DNA of 9,985 nucleotides, from positions 1 through 9,985 of the forward strand of contig JBARNX010000045.1 in NCBI GenBank assembly GCA_049641805.1, in the 5' to 3' direction. This DNA is from UBA5738 sp049641805. Its GTDB lineage: Bacteria > Patescibacteriota > Minisyncoccia > Minisyncoccales > UBA5738. Position numbers and translations under genes: made by a program. Each line of letters begins with the position of its first letter. Positions within the stretch are counted from its first letter, which is position 1. Positions 1-5,468 of the stretch are shown one piece after another. Below the pieces are notes generated by a model. The model saw only the letters and a list, made by a program, of their open reading frames with translations, did not search any database and was not told where the DNA came from.

Positions 1-43
1 TTCTTTTTGTTCCCCGCAGCAAGCTGACGGGGTATAAAAAGAA
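1..43. repeat. Long imperfect inverted repeat at the left edge
   Basis: TTCTTTTT (1-8) is complementary to AAAAAGAA (36-43). Inside this, CCCCG (12-16) pairs with CGGGG (28-32) and CAGC (17-20) with GCTG (23-26), with AA as the loop and one bulged A at 27. On both strands the T-run precedes the GC stem and the A-run follows it, which is the wrong order for a simple intrinsic terminator. It may be a dispersed intergenic palindrome. The element may extend left of the window. Confidence 0.6.
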
Positions 44-57
44 TTAAAAATTTAAAG

Positions 58-75
58 GCAACGGCCCGCCGTTGC
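58..75. repeat. GC-rich hairpin
   Basis: GCAACGG (58-64) is perfectly complementary to CCGTTGC (69-75), and C65-G68 could extend the stem. On the minus strand it is followed by CTTTAAATTTTTAATTC, a loose T-rich stretch, so it could be a weak second terminator for minus-strand transcripts arriving from the helicase operon. It could equally be one unit of the palindrome cluster that fills 1-170. Confidence 0.45.
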
Positions 76-125
76 ACATTGGTATCTTACCACTTTCTCC
101 AATTTAACAAAATTCAATAAACAAC

Positions 126-170
126 AAAAAGCTTCTGCTAAAATTTGCGATCGCAAATTTTAGCAGAAGC
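126..170 (-). terminator. Perfect 40-bp palindrome followed by a T-run: terminator of the helicase-PEBP operon
   Basis: Bases 131-170 read identically on both strands; the half is GCTTCTGCTAAAATTTGCGA and the centre is GCGATCGC. On the minus strand the palindrome is followed by TTTTTGTTGT (130 down to 121), the form of an intrinsic terminator. It lies about 60 nt past the stop of the PEBP gene. On the plus strand it is followed by ACAGCTTACA, so termination should be one-directional. The length and loop-free symmetry exceed what termination needs. Confidence 0.7.
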
Positions 171-233
171 ACAGCTTACATATTTAAAGTATAATTACAA
201 ACAAAAAGATTCAAAGTGTGCATCAAAGACCAT

Positions 234-671
234 TTACCGGTATTTTGCCAGCAGATCGGTTTGTTCCAGAATGTGGTTTTTCATGGCGGCGTTGAGTTGT
301 TCGGCAGTATCGCCTTCGTTGAGATAAATCTTTGTGTCCAAAGCGTAAAGCGTGAAAATGTAACGATGGGTACCGCTTGGCGGGCACGGGCCCGTGTAAC
401 GGATTCTGCCATTGGTCGTTTTGCCCAAAACCGCGCCGGCAGGCACCGAATCAATTTCGATACGGTTTGTTTTTGGATCGATATTCCACATTATCCAGTG
501 GATGAATATGCCCTCCGCCGCGTCCGGATCGCGCAAAACCAGCGCCAACGATTCGGCTTGGCGCGGGACTCCGGCAATGTCCAACGGCGGATTGACATCT
601 CTTCCATCGCAAGTGCTCCTTTCAGGAAAACCATCGTTATGCGTAAACAGCGGACTGGTTAGTTCCATCAT
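234..671 (-). CDS. YbhB/YbcL-like PEBP-family protein (Raf kinase inhibitor-like)
   Basis: This 145-residue protein is a full-length bacterial phosphatidylethanolamine-binding-protein family member, close to the usual 150-160 residues. Visible hallmarks are an N-terminal SPLF segment, CDGRDVNPPL (21-30), LRDPDA (46-51), the ligand-pocket strand IHWIMWNI (57-64), and GPCPPSGTHRY (94-104), the family's GPxPPxGxHRY signature. There is no signal peptide, so it is probably cytoplasmic. Bacterial members have no settled function; small anionic ligand binding is inferred from the fold. The gene starts with two ATGs in tandem (671 and 668), and I keep the first. It follows the helicase stop by 24 AT-rich bases on the same strand without an obvious Shine-Dalgarno site, so the two are probably cotranscribed. 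The terminator at 126-170 closes the unit. Family assignment is secure; physiological role is unknown. Confidence 0.93.
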   Translation of the reverse strand: MMELTSPLFTHNDGFPERSTCDGRDVNPPLDIAGVPRQAESLALVLRDPDAAEGIFIHWIMWNIDPKTNRIEIDSVPAGAVLGKTTNGRIRYTGPCPPSGTHRYIFTLYALDTKIYLNEGDTAEQLNAAMKNHILEQTDLLAKYR

Positions 672-695
672 AAGTATTTTTAAAATTATTATTTT

Positions 696-2393
696 CTACA
701 AAAGCAATCGGGCCAATCGCAACTCATCGTAATCGGCATCGTCGCCTAGCAATTCTTTGGCCGGCTTCAAAAGGAACTTGCCATCGGCGTCTTTGCATTT
801 TCGCAACGCGGCTTTGAGCTGAATCAGTTTGCCCGCGGGTACATCTTTGGCCAGCGTCGAGAAATCGCGCGCCGGTTCTTTTTCTTTGATTTTTTCGCAA
901 TGATCGATGATCGTCGCAATCTTCAACCGCTGCGCCTCGGCGATCTGCTCCAAAGAATATCCCTTTTCAAATAATCCCTGGGTAACGATAACCGTGTCCG
1001 GTTTTTTGTTTCTCGACGCGGCAAGAACCAACTTCCGGGGTTTGAGCGGCGAAATTGCCAATTCCTTGGCCGCGACCGCGGATTTTTCTTTTAATTTTTC
1101 ATCAAACTCCAAAACTTCTTCATTGACCCGCAACGCAATCTCGTTGAATCCGGCCAGCGATAGTCCGGCCGACGAACGCACGCGCGACAGCGCCACATAA
1201 CCCATTCCCGGCTCGAATGACTGCCTCAAATCAACCAAGGCCGCGTCCAAACTCATCCCCTGGCTTTTATGCACCGTGATCGCCCACGCCAGCCGCAGCG
1301 GATACTGGTTGATCTCGGCTTTGATATCGCCCTCCTCGGCAATGTGCCAGCTGGCAAGCCCCACATCCATCAAATCGCCCGTAGCGGTACGCACCATAAT
1401 CCGGCTCTCATCCAATTTTTCCACCACGCCCAAAGTGCCGTTAACATAACCTTCCTCAAAATTATTTTTCACAAACATCACCCGGGCACCCACTTTCAAG
1501 CGCAGGACTTCCGGCGCCAAACAGCTTTTTTGCAAACGCTCCGAAAGCGCGGCCGGACCGATCTGTTCCATTTTGTAATAGAATTCTTTGCCGGAAATTT
1601 TGGCCAACTCCAGATTGTTTTCAATTTCCACATCGACATTATGCGTATAAAGCTTGGTCGGCTCAACGCTCATCTGAATCTTGGCGCCCACGCGCGTTTG
1701 CAGATATTGCCGAATGGCATCATTCGCGGAATTGCTCCTGATGGCATTGAGCGCGGCCAAAAAACCTTTATCGCTCTGCCGGTGTTGTTCGTCCAGATAG
1801 CAAATTTTCAAATCAAGCTCGCGCCACGCGCGCGAACCATAGGCGAATAGCGGCGCCGGCTCGCCGTCGCCATCGTTAAAATCCATGCTTGCCTGCGATC
1901 TGGCCTTTTTAGGCGGCCCGCCCACAGGCGAGTCTCGCCAATTCGGCGAATTTTGCCGAATTGGCGGCAATTGAAAAAAATCACCGCATAAAACCACCTG
2001 CACGCCGCCAAACGGCGCATCGATCTGTTTGAATGCGCGAAACAATAAATCGGCCATTTCCAACTGGCGGCCGGCCAGCATCGATATTTCATCGATGATC
2101 AAAACGCTCGTACTCAAAAACCGGCGGCGTAAATATCCCCGCTTGACCAGTTCTTTGACATCGCGCGGAACAAGCTCGTCGCGTACTCCCATCCCGGTCC
2201 AAGAATGGATGGTGATGCCGTTCAAATGCGTGGCCGCCACTCCCGTGGACGCGGTAATCGCCGCGTTAATGCCGCAACCCTTCAGCCAATCAATATAGCG
2301 GTTTAAAACAAAGGTTTTGCCGCTGCCCGCCGGCCCGGTAATGAACGCATTCTTGCCTGATTTTAAGATTTCCAGCGTTTGTTCTTGTGTCAT
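696..2393 (-). CDS. PIF1-like superfamily 1B DNA helicase with C-terminal helix-turn-helix
   Basis: This 565-residue ATPase carries the SF1B/PIF1 motifs in order: Walker A GPAGSGKT (20-27), motif Ia ITASTGVAA (46-54), TIHSWTGMG (61-69), Walker B LIIDEISML (98-106), motif III LCGDFFQLPP (135-144), the arginine-containing YLDEQHRQ (199-206), and the UvrD_C_2-type end LAWAITVHKSQGMSL (368-382) with YVALSRVRS (399-407). Residues about 467-505 (VTQGLFEKGYSLEQIAEAQ region) resemble the helix-turn-helix found at RecQ/PIF1 C-termini. Family members unwind 5'-3' at stalled forks or G-quadruplexes; the role here is inferred. Between motif III and FAYGSRAW there is an unusually long, low-complexity segment (about 146-182) whose DNA contains a 12-bp inverted repeat. 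The start ATG at 2393 lies 11 nt after a possible -10 box. The PEBP gene follows on the same strand. Helicase identity is certain; exact cellular role is not. Confidence 0.95.
   Translation of the reverse strand: MTQEQTLEILKSGKNAFITGPAGSGKTFVLNRYIDWLKGCGINAAITASTGVAATHLNGITIHSWTGMGVRDELVPRDVKELVKRGYLRRRFLSTSVLIIDEISMLAGRQLEMADLLFRAFKQIDAPFGGVQVVLCGDFFQLPPIRQNSPNWRDSPVGGPPKKARSQASMDFNDGDGEPAPLFAYGSRAWRELDLKICYLDEQHRQSDKGFLAALNAIRSNSANDAIRQYLQTRVGAKIQMSVEPTKLYTHNVDVEIENNLELAKISGKEFYYKMEQIGPAALSERLQKSCLAPEVLRLKVGARVMFVKNNFEEGYVNGTLGVVEKLDESRIMVRTATGDLMDVGLASWHIAEEGDIKAEINQYPLRLAWAITVHKSQGMSLDAALVDLRQSFEPGMGYVALSRVRSSAGLSLAGFNEIALRVNEEVLEFDEKLKEKSAVAAKELAISPLKPRKLVLAASRNKKPDTVIVTQGLFEKGYSLEQIAEAQRLKIATIIDHCEKIKEKEPARDFSTLAKDVPAGKLIQLKAALRKCKDADGKFLLKPAKELLGDDADYDELRLARLLL
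1936..1966. repeat. 12-bp inverted repeat inside the helicase gene
   Basis: CGCCAATTCGGC (1936-1947) and GCCGAATTGGCG (1955-1966) are exact complements around the 7-nt loop GAATTTT. They encode part of the non-conserved segment after motif III (PPIRQNSPNWRDSP), so the hairpin sits in a likely inserted stretch rather than in a constrained motif. Confidence 0.7.
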
Positions 2394-2404
2394 ATCGTAT
2401 TATC

Positions 2405-2433
2405 ATAATATACTTCGCGTCCGAGTTGGGCAA
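2405..2433 (-). promoter_or_regulatory. Candidate promoter of the helicase operon
   Basis: Reading the minus strand, TTGCCC (2433-2428) and TATTAT (2410-2405) are separated by 17 nt, a sigma-70-like arrangement. Only 11 nt separate the -10 box from the helicase ATG, which predicts a leader of about five bases or a leaderless message. This fits the lack of a Shine-Dalgarno sequence. The -35 match is only partial. Confidence 0.4.
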
Positions 2434-2468
2434 GCAACAATTGCGTCTTCCAACACCGCAAATTCGTT

Positions 2469-2509
2469 GAGGATTGACCTCAAAATACAAATTCTCGAGG
2501 TCAAACCTC
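2469..2509. promoter_or_regulatory. Paired GAGG-N5-CCTC motif, operator-like
   Basis: GAGGATTGACCTC (2469-2481) and GAGGTCAAACCTC (2497-2509) are each small palindromes (GAGG-N5-CCTC). The two copies are inverted complements of each other at 12 of 13 positions, with a 15-nt spacer. The second copy ends 21 nt before the -10 box of the plus-strand gene at 2561, overlapping the expected -35 position. This arrangement suits a dimeric regulator binding two sites. No matching regulator can be named from this window. Confidence 0.5.
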
Positions 2510-2527
2510 CACAAATTTGCTTCTCAG

Positions 2528-2536
2528 TGCTATACT
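2528..2536 (+). promoter_or_regulatory. Extended -10 promoter for the anchored Cys-rich protein gene
   Basis: TGC-TATACT is an extended -10 element (TGnTATAMT). No good -35 hexamer lies 16-18 nt upstream, as is usual for extended -10 promoters. Transcription would start near 2543, leaving a leader of about 18 nt before the ATG at 2561, without a Shine-Dalgarno match. Confidence 0.55.
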
Positions 2537-2560
2537 GGTTTTAACAATAAACAATCAGAT

Positions 2561-3301
2561 ATGAATATAAATTTGATCCTTGCGAACAAAAAAAACATCT
2601 TTATCGGTATCGCGATCTTAGCTGTGATCATCATTGCCGCGGCAATCTTATTAAACCTGGCCAAAAACACGGTTCGGAACCAAAATCAAACTCCCGCGGA
2701 AAATCAGCCGTCTTCCGGCGAATTAAGCCCGCTCAACGCGAAATATTTCGTTGAATACCAACTCGTGTCTCTGGAGAACGGCAAGTCTGAAACCACATCT
2801 GCCGACGAGTCCAAGATTACCACCCAAATTACGGGAACTCCGGTTTCTGGCGATCTCAATTCCGATGGCCAGCCCGACTGGGCGATTATCTTGACGCAAA
2901 AAAACTCCAATGATGTGGGCATTTATTACTACGCCGCAATCGCGCTGACCGACGAAGCAAAAGGATTGATCGTGGGATCCAACGCCGTAGCCATCGGCGA
3001 CCGCATTGATCTGCGAAATATCGCGATCGTCAACCAAGCCGTGAAAGTCGATTATCTTGACTGGAAAACCGACGGCGACTCGGTGGAAAGCCTGCCTACG
3101 GTTCCGACTTCAAAAAGCTTCATCCTTGATGGCGTGATGTTTAAAGAATTGACCGACAAACGCGCCACGGCGCAAGTGGAAGCGGCCTGCACCGACAATG
3201 GCGGCACCTGGATAGTCACCTCAAACCAATGCAAAGGCCTGTCCCAGGATTGGTGCAACAAATCCGGCGGCAAATTTGAAAACAATCTCTGCAAATTCTA
3301 G
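2561..3301 (+). CDS. Membrane-anchored extracytoplasmic protein with paired Cys-x3-Gly-Gly repeats
   Basis: I start this 246-residue protein at the ATG at 2561. The open frame extends back to an ATG at 2474, but that start would lie upstream of the extended -10 promoter and would precede the membrane segment with 29 polar residues. Residues 11-33 (KNIFIGIAILAVIIIAAAIL) form one hydrophobic helix with no lipobox cysteine, so the rest is probably an anchored domain outside the membrane. Residues 96-109 (SGDLNSDGQPDWAI) look like a calcium-binding DxNxDG loop of the FG-GAP type, on a repeat-like beta segment. The C-terminus holds two repeats, C210-x3-GG-x8-C224 and C232-x3-GG-x6-C244, likely two disulfides. 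I recognise no named family; function is unknown. The gene is monocistronic, between a divergent promoter region and a strong terminator. Confidence 0.85.
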   Translation: MNINLILANKKNIFIGIAILAVIIIAAAILLNLAKNTVRNQNQTPAENQPSSGELSPLNAKYFVEYQLVSLENGKSETTSADESKITTQITGTPVSGDLNSDGQPDWAIILTQKNSNDVGIYYYAAIALTDEAKGLIVGSNAVAIGDRIDLRNIAIVNQAVKVDYLDWKTDGDSVESLPTVPTSKSFILDGVMFKELTDKRATAQVEAACTDNGGTWIVTSNQCKGLSQDWCNKSGGKFENNLCKF

Positions 3302-3318
3302 TTTTAGCGTTCAACCAG

Positions 3319-3352
3319 ACAAAAAACCGCTCCCGGAAAAGCGGTTTTTTGT
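3319..3352. terminator. Bidirectional intrinsic terminator
   Basis: ACAAAAAACCGCT (3319-3331) pairs perfectly with AGCGGTTTTTTGT (3340-3352) around the 8-nt loop CCCGGAAA. The A-run and T-run flank the GC core, so it works on both strands. It lies between the plus-strand gene ending at 3301 and the minus-strand gene whose stop codon begins at 3354, so it serves both convergent units. Confidence 0.9.
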
Positions 3353-3648
3353 TAACTTTTTATTTCATTGCGGCCGGCGTAAAACCAGATGAGCGTCGCC
3401 CAAATGACAAACGGGAAAAAGATCAAGGCAAGCGCGCCATAAATAAAATAGCGGCGGCGAAATTTCAGGAATAATCCGGCGCCGCAAAGCGCGGCGATTA
3501 TCAACGGCGCGATATACCACGCAATTCCAAAAGATAAAAACCAAAATATCAAACCGCATAAAAACCCGGCGCTAAAATCGTTCACCTTCAATTTTTTGCG
3601 ATCCTTGTAAATATCAGGATCAAACCTTTTAGCCGGCATCCCGTACAT
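3352..3648 (-). CDS. Small multi-pass membrane protein, unknown function
   Basis: The 98-residue product has a charged N-terminus (residues 1-25, RFDPDIYKDRKKLKVNDF) followed by about three hydrophobic segments (near 27-45, 47-62 and 68-90) and a short polar tail. A basic turn, KFRRRY (62-67), lies between the second and third segments and by the positive-inside rule should face the cytoplasm. I do not recognise a family. Two in-frame starts exist: ATG at 3648 (MYGMPAKRF) and ATG at 3639 (MPAKRF). Neither has a clear ribosome site and the choice is open. It is the last gene of the minus-strand run, 41 nt after the secreted-protein gene, and it ends inside the bidirectional terminator. Length, continuous hydrophobic pattern and placement support a real gene. 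Confidence 0.75.
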   Translation of the reverse strand: MYGMPAKRFDPDIYKDRKKLKVNDFSAGFLCGLIFWFLSFGIAWYIAPLIIAALCGAGLFLKFRRRYFIYGALALIFFPFVIWATLIWFYAGRNEIKS

Positions 3649-3689
3649 ATTGAAAACTTAGAGTGTAAGGTAAAAAAAATTCCAATTGA

Positions 3690-3962
3690 CTATTTTGAAA
3701 CAGTGGAAAAAATTCCGGTGATCTGGCCGAAAATTCCGGTGATCTGCTGCCAGATGACCGCAATCGGCGCGGTCGCGTTATCCCAAATGGTTTGGACAAT
3801 GCCTTTTTCCTTGACGCTTGCGATTTGCGTTCCCACGGTATCAAGCGTTGACGAAACGCTATCCAATTGCTGCTGGATCTCGGTTTGCGCCTGCAAATCA
3901 ATTGCCACCGCCGAGGCTCCAATCACGAAAATAAAAAATAATATTGCTTTTATGTTTTTCAT
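3690..3962 (-). CDS. Small secreted protein with a repeated hydrophobic C-terminus
   Basis: The 90-residue product begins MKNIKAILFFIFVIGASA, a classic signal peptide: lysines, a hydrophobic core, then small residues with possible cleavage after AVA (20-ish) or QAQ (26). The mature part is a Gln/Ser/Thr-rich, heptad-like stretch (TEIQQQLDSVSSTLDTVGTQ) that may form a helix or short coiled coil. It ends in a repeated segment, QITGIFG-QITGIFS. The DNA shows this as AAAATTCCGGTGATCTG at 3709-3725 and again at 3730-3746, a 21-bp period. The frame stays open upstream to 4151, but that part overlaps fpg and lacks coding character, so I use the ATG at 3962 just before the signal peptide. A TATAAT box lies 21 nt upstream. 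I recognise no family. Confidence 0.8.
   Translation of the reverse strand: MKNIKAILFFIFVIGASAVAIDLQAQTEIQQQLDSVSSTLDTVGTQIASVKEKGIVQTIWDNATAPIAVIWQQITGIFGQITGIFSTVSK
3709..3746. repeat. Two-copy 21-bp tandem repeat in the secreted-protein gene
   Basis: The 17-mer AAAATTCCGGTGATCTG occurs at 3709-3725 and 3730-3746, giving a 21-nt (seven-codon) period that keeps the reading frame. It produces the duplicated QITGIF peptide near the C-terminus. The near-identical codons suggest a recent slippage duplication. Confidence 0.8.
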
Positions 3963-3983
3963 AATTTTTTGATTAATTAATTT

Positions 3984-3989
3984 ATTATA
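3984..3989 (-). promoter_or_regulatory. Candidate -10 box for the secreted-protein gene
   Basis: The minus strand reads TATAAT here, 21 nt before the ATG at 3962 and just after the fpg stop. The best-placed -35 (TGCCCA at 17-nt spacing) is poor. The stretch is AT-rich, so a chance match is possible. It would give this gene its own promoter in addition to readthrough from fpg. Confidence 0.35.
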
Positions 3990-3991
3990 AT

Positions 3992-4798
3992 TTATTTCTG
4001 GCATTTTGGGCAGTAAAAAGTGCTGCGGCCACCCTGTTTTTTGCGATTTACAACACCCGCGCAAGTCCCCGGGCATTTTTGGCCGTCGCGCTGGTAAACC
4101 AGAAAATGTTCCTGATAACCGCCGGTCCGGCCATTTAACTGCCGGTACCATTCGTCTTTACCCGAAGAACCCTTGCAGTCAATGGCTTTTTGCAGGATTT
4201 TTGGTATGGCTCGATAAAGTTTTTTTATTTCTTCGGGCTTGAGCGAATTGGCCGGCCGAAACGGATTGATCTTGGCAGTAAACAGCGATTCATTGGCATA
4301 AATGTTACCGATGCCGCCAATCTTTTCCTGATCCATCAACAATATCTTGATCGGTTTGCGGGTTTTGGAAATAATGCTGGAAAAATTTTCCAATGTGAAA
4401 TTATCCTTTAACGGTTCGATGGCGCCGGTTTCCGCTTCCTTGAAATTTTCCATCACTTTTATCCATGCGAATTTGCGCGAATCATTAAAAAGCAGGCGTG
4501 TTCCATCGATAAAATACAAAATCGCGCGCGTAAACCGCGTGTCGAATTTTTCCTTTCCCGTATCCAGAAAAAATTGGCCGTTTAACTTGAAATGCGCCAA
4601 AATCGCGCTTCCGTTCCCGAAGAATATCCGCAAAACTTTGGCCACGCGGCCCACGCCGATGATTTTTTGGCCGGCAACGGTTTTCGGATTGCCAACAAAC
4701 ATTTTCGGCTCCAAAATTTCCACGCGGGCAATCGTCTTGCCGACCACCGCGGCTTCCAATTGCCTCCTGATTGTTTCAACTTCCGGTAGTTCGGGCAT
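3992..4798 (-). CDS. mutM: Formamidopyrimidine-DNA glycosylase (Fpg/MutM)
   Basis: This 268-residue enzyme is a complete Fpg/MutM: a bifunctional glycosylase/AP lyase that removes 8-oxoguanine and formamidopyrimidines from DNA. The N-terminus MPELPEVETIRRQL supplies the catalytic Pro (after Met removal) and Glu. Lys54 matches the conserved beta-hairpin lysine, R108 and F110 (NDSRKFAW) the void-filling loop, GGIGNIYANE (161-170) the H2TH signature with Asn165, and GGRSTFYCPKCQK (256-268) the zinc finger with Arg258. Two deviations are visible. The first zinc pair is C242-x3-C246 rather than the usual C-x2-C, and the residue normally Met in the intercalating triad is Leu72 (HFKLNGQF). Neither should abolish activity, but substrate preference could differ. 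The ATG at 4798 is fixed by the MPELPEVE start. It follows the XRE gene by 49 nt and precedes the secreted-protein gene by 29 nt. Confidence 0.97.
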   Translation of the reverse strand: MPELPEVETIRRQLEAAVVGKTIARVEILEPKMFVGNPKTVAGQKIIGVGRVAKVLRIFFGNGSAILAHFKLNGQFFLDTGKEKFDTRFTRAILYFIDGTRLLFNDSRKFAWIKVMENFKEAETGAIEPLKDNFTLENFSSIISKTRKPIKILLMDQEKIGGIGNIYANESLFTAKINPFRPANSLKPEEIKKLYRAIPKILQKAIDCKGSSGKDEWYRQLNGRTGGYQEHFLVYQRDGQKCPGTCAGVVNRKKQGGRSTFYCPKCQK

Positions 4799-4847
4799 GC
4801 TAAAAGCGTAAAGCTAAAAATCCAAAATGTAAAGCAAAAAAGAATGT

Positions 4848-5045
4848 TCAATTAAAGAAAAAAATTTCTTCGATCGGTTTTTCAAAAATACGGGCGATAT
4901 CGTAAGCCAGTTTCAGCGACGGCACATATTTTCCCTGCTCCAAAAAAACAATGGTTTCGCGCCGAACATTGACGATGTTGGCCAAATCTTCCTGGGTCAA
5001 GTTTTTCAACTGGCGGTGTTCTTTTATTTTGGTCGTGAATTTCAT
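4848..5045 (-). CDS. XRE-family transcriptional regulator, YgzD-like short form
   Basis: The 65-residue protein is one helix-turn-helix domain with nothing else: MKFTTKIKEHRQLKNLTQED, then LANIVNVRRETIVFLEQGKY, ending KPIEEIFFFN. Q18-E19-LA-V25-R28-E30-I32-E36-GKYVPSL is the typical lambda-Cro/XRE pattern of the short regulators that end in IEEIF. Its ATG overlaps the DUF2178 stop by four bases (ATGA at 5042-5045), so translation is coupled. Short XRE genes next to DUF2178 genes are a recurring pair, which supports joint function. It probably binds the TCTAAC-N5-GTTAGA palindrome in its own operon promoter as an autorepressor; that is inference. The signal it reads may be sensed through the membrane partner, also inference. 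Confidence 0.92.
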   Translation of the reverse strand: MKFTTKIKEHRQLKNLTQEDLANIVNVRRETIVFLEQGKYVPSLKLAYDIARIFEKPIEEIFFFN

Positions 5046-5419
5046 TTGCGATTTTGGAAATATTTAAACAACAAGCTTTGCGCGATCAACAACGCGCACG
5101 CCGAATAGGCTAAAATTTGCGCCGCCAGTTCAAATTGGGGATTACCGGCCCGGCTCGCCATCAAAACCATGGAAGCGATGGCTGCAAAAACCGCATATAT
5201 ATTCAATGACCATCTTGCCGCATCGCCGGCAACCTTGTAATCCCGTTCATCTGCAAGCACTCCGGTCACGCGTTTTTTCATTGCATATAATACAAATGCC
5301 GCGGTTATGCCGACGATTATTGGTAAAATATAGTTGCCCTGCACCACCGATATCGAACAAACCGCCGCAACTACCATTGCAAAAATAATCCTGACCACAT
5401 AAAAAGTTTTTTTATCCAT
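5042..5419 (-). CDS. DUF2178-family four-helix membrane protein
   Basis: The 125-residue protein has four predicted membrane helices, near residues 5-25, 29-47, 70-88 and 97-117. The central loop VLADERDYKVAGDAARWS (about 54-71) carries the DERD...A...RW pattern typical of DUF2178, with conserved acidic and basic residues on one face. No enzymatic motif is visible and the family has no established function. It is the first gene of a two-gene unit with the XRE regulator, with an ATGA stop-start overlap. The operon has a good promoter with a palindromic operator at 5469-5506. A membrane sensor or immunity-like partner for the regulator is a reasonable guess but unproven. The ATG at 5419 directly precedes the first helix. 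Confidence 0.85.
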   Translation of the reverse strand: MDKKTFYVVRIIFAMVVAAVCSISVVQGNYILPIIVGITAAFVLYAMKKRVTGVLADERDYKVAGDAARWSLNIYAVFAAIASMVLMASRAGNPQFELAAQILAYSACALLIAQSLLFKYFQNRK

Positions 5420-5468
5420 ATTGCACTATTTTTCCGTTTATTGGATTAGCGGAAATATGTTATTTATA

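Noticed and set aside
131..170. GCGATCGC centre as a cyanobacterial HIP1 element
   Set aside because: The octamer is only the core of a longer palindrome and nothing else in the window suggests a cyanobacterium.
190..195. Plus-strand TATAAT that could make an antisense transcript into the PEBP gene
   Set aside because: No -35 at suitable spacing and the stretch is very AT-rich, so a chance match is more likely.
216..662. 148-codon plus-strand open frame opposite the PEBP gene
   Set aside because: Antisense shadow: the minus frame has the full PEBP signature, while this frame shows no recognisable motif.
1269..1850. 193-codon plus-strand open frame opposite the helicase
   Set aside because: It is rich in His, Arg and Phe with no domain pattern, and the minus strand carries unmistakable helicase motifs over the same bases.
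2474..2560. Longer N-terminus for the anchored Cys-rich protein (MTSKYKFSRSNL...)
   Set aside because: It would start upstream of the extended -10 promoter and inside the operator-like repeat, and it puts a polar stretch before a clear membrane anchor.
3963..4151. Upstream extension of the small secreted protein
   Set aside because: It overlaps the fpg 3' end in another frame, is rich in Arg/Pro/Trp as shadow frames are, and would bury the signal peptide inside the protein.
4347..4811. 154-codon plus-strand open frame opposite fpg
   Set aside because: Shadow of the Fpg frame, Ser/Lys/Arg-rich with no domain, and no promoter or ribosome site of its own.
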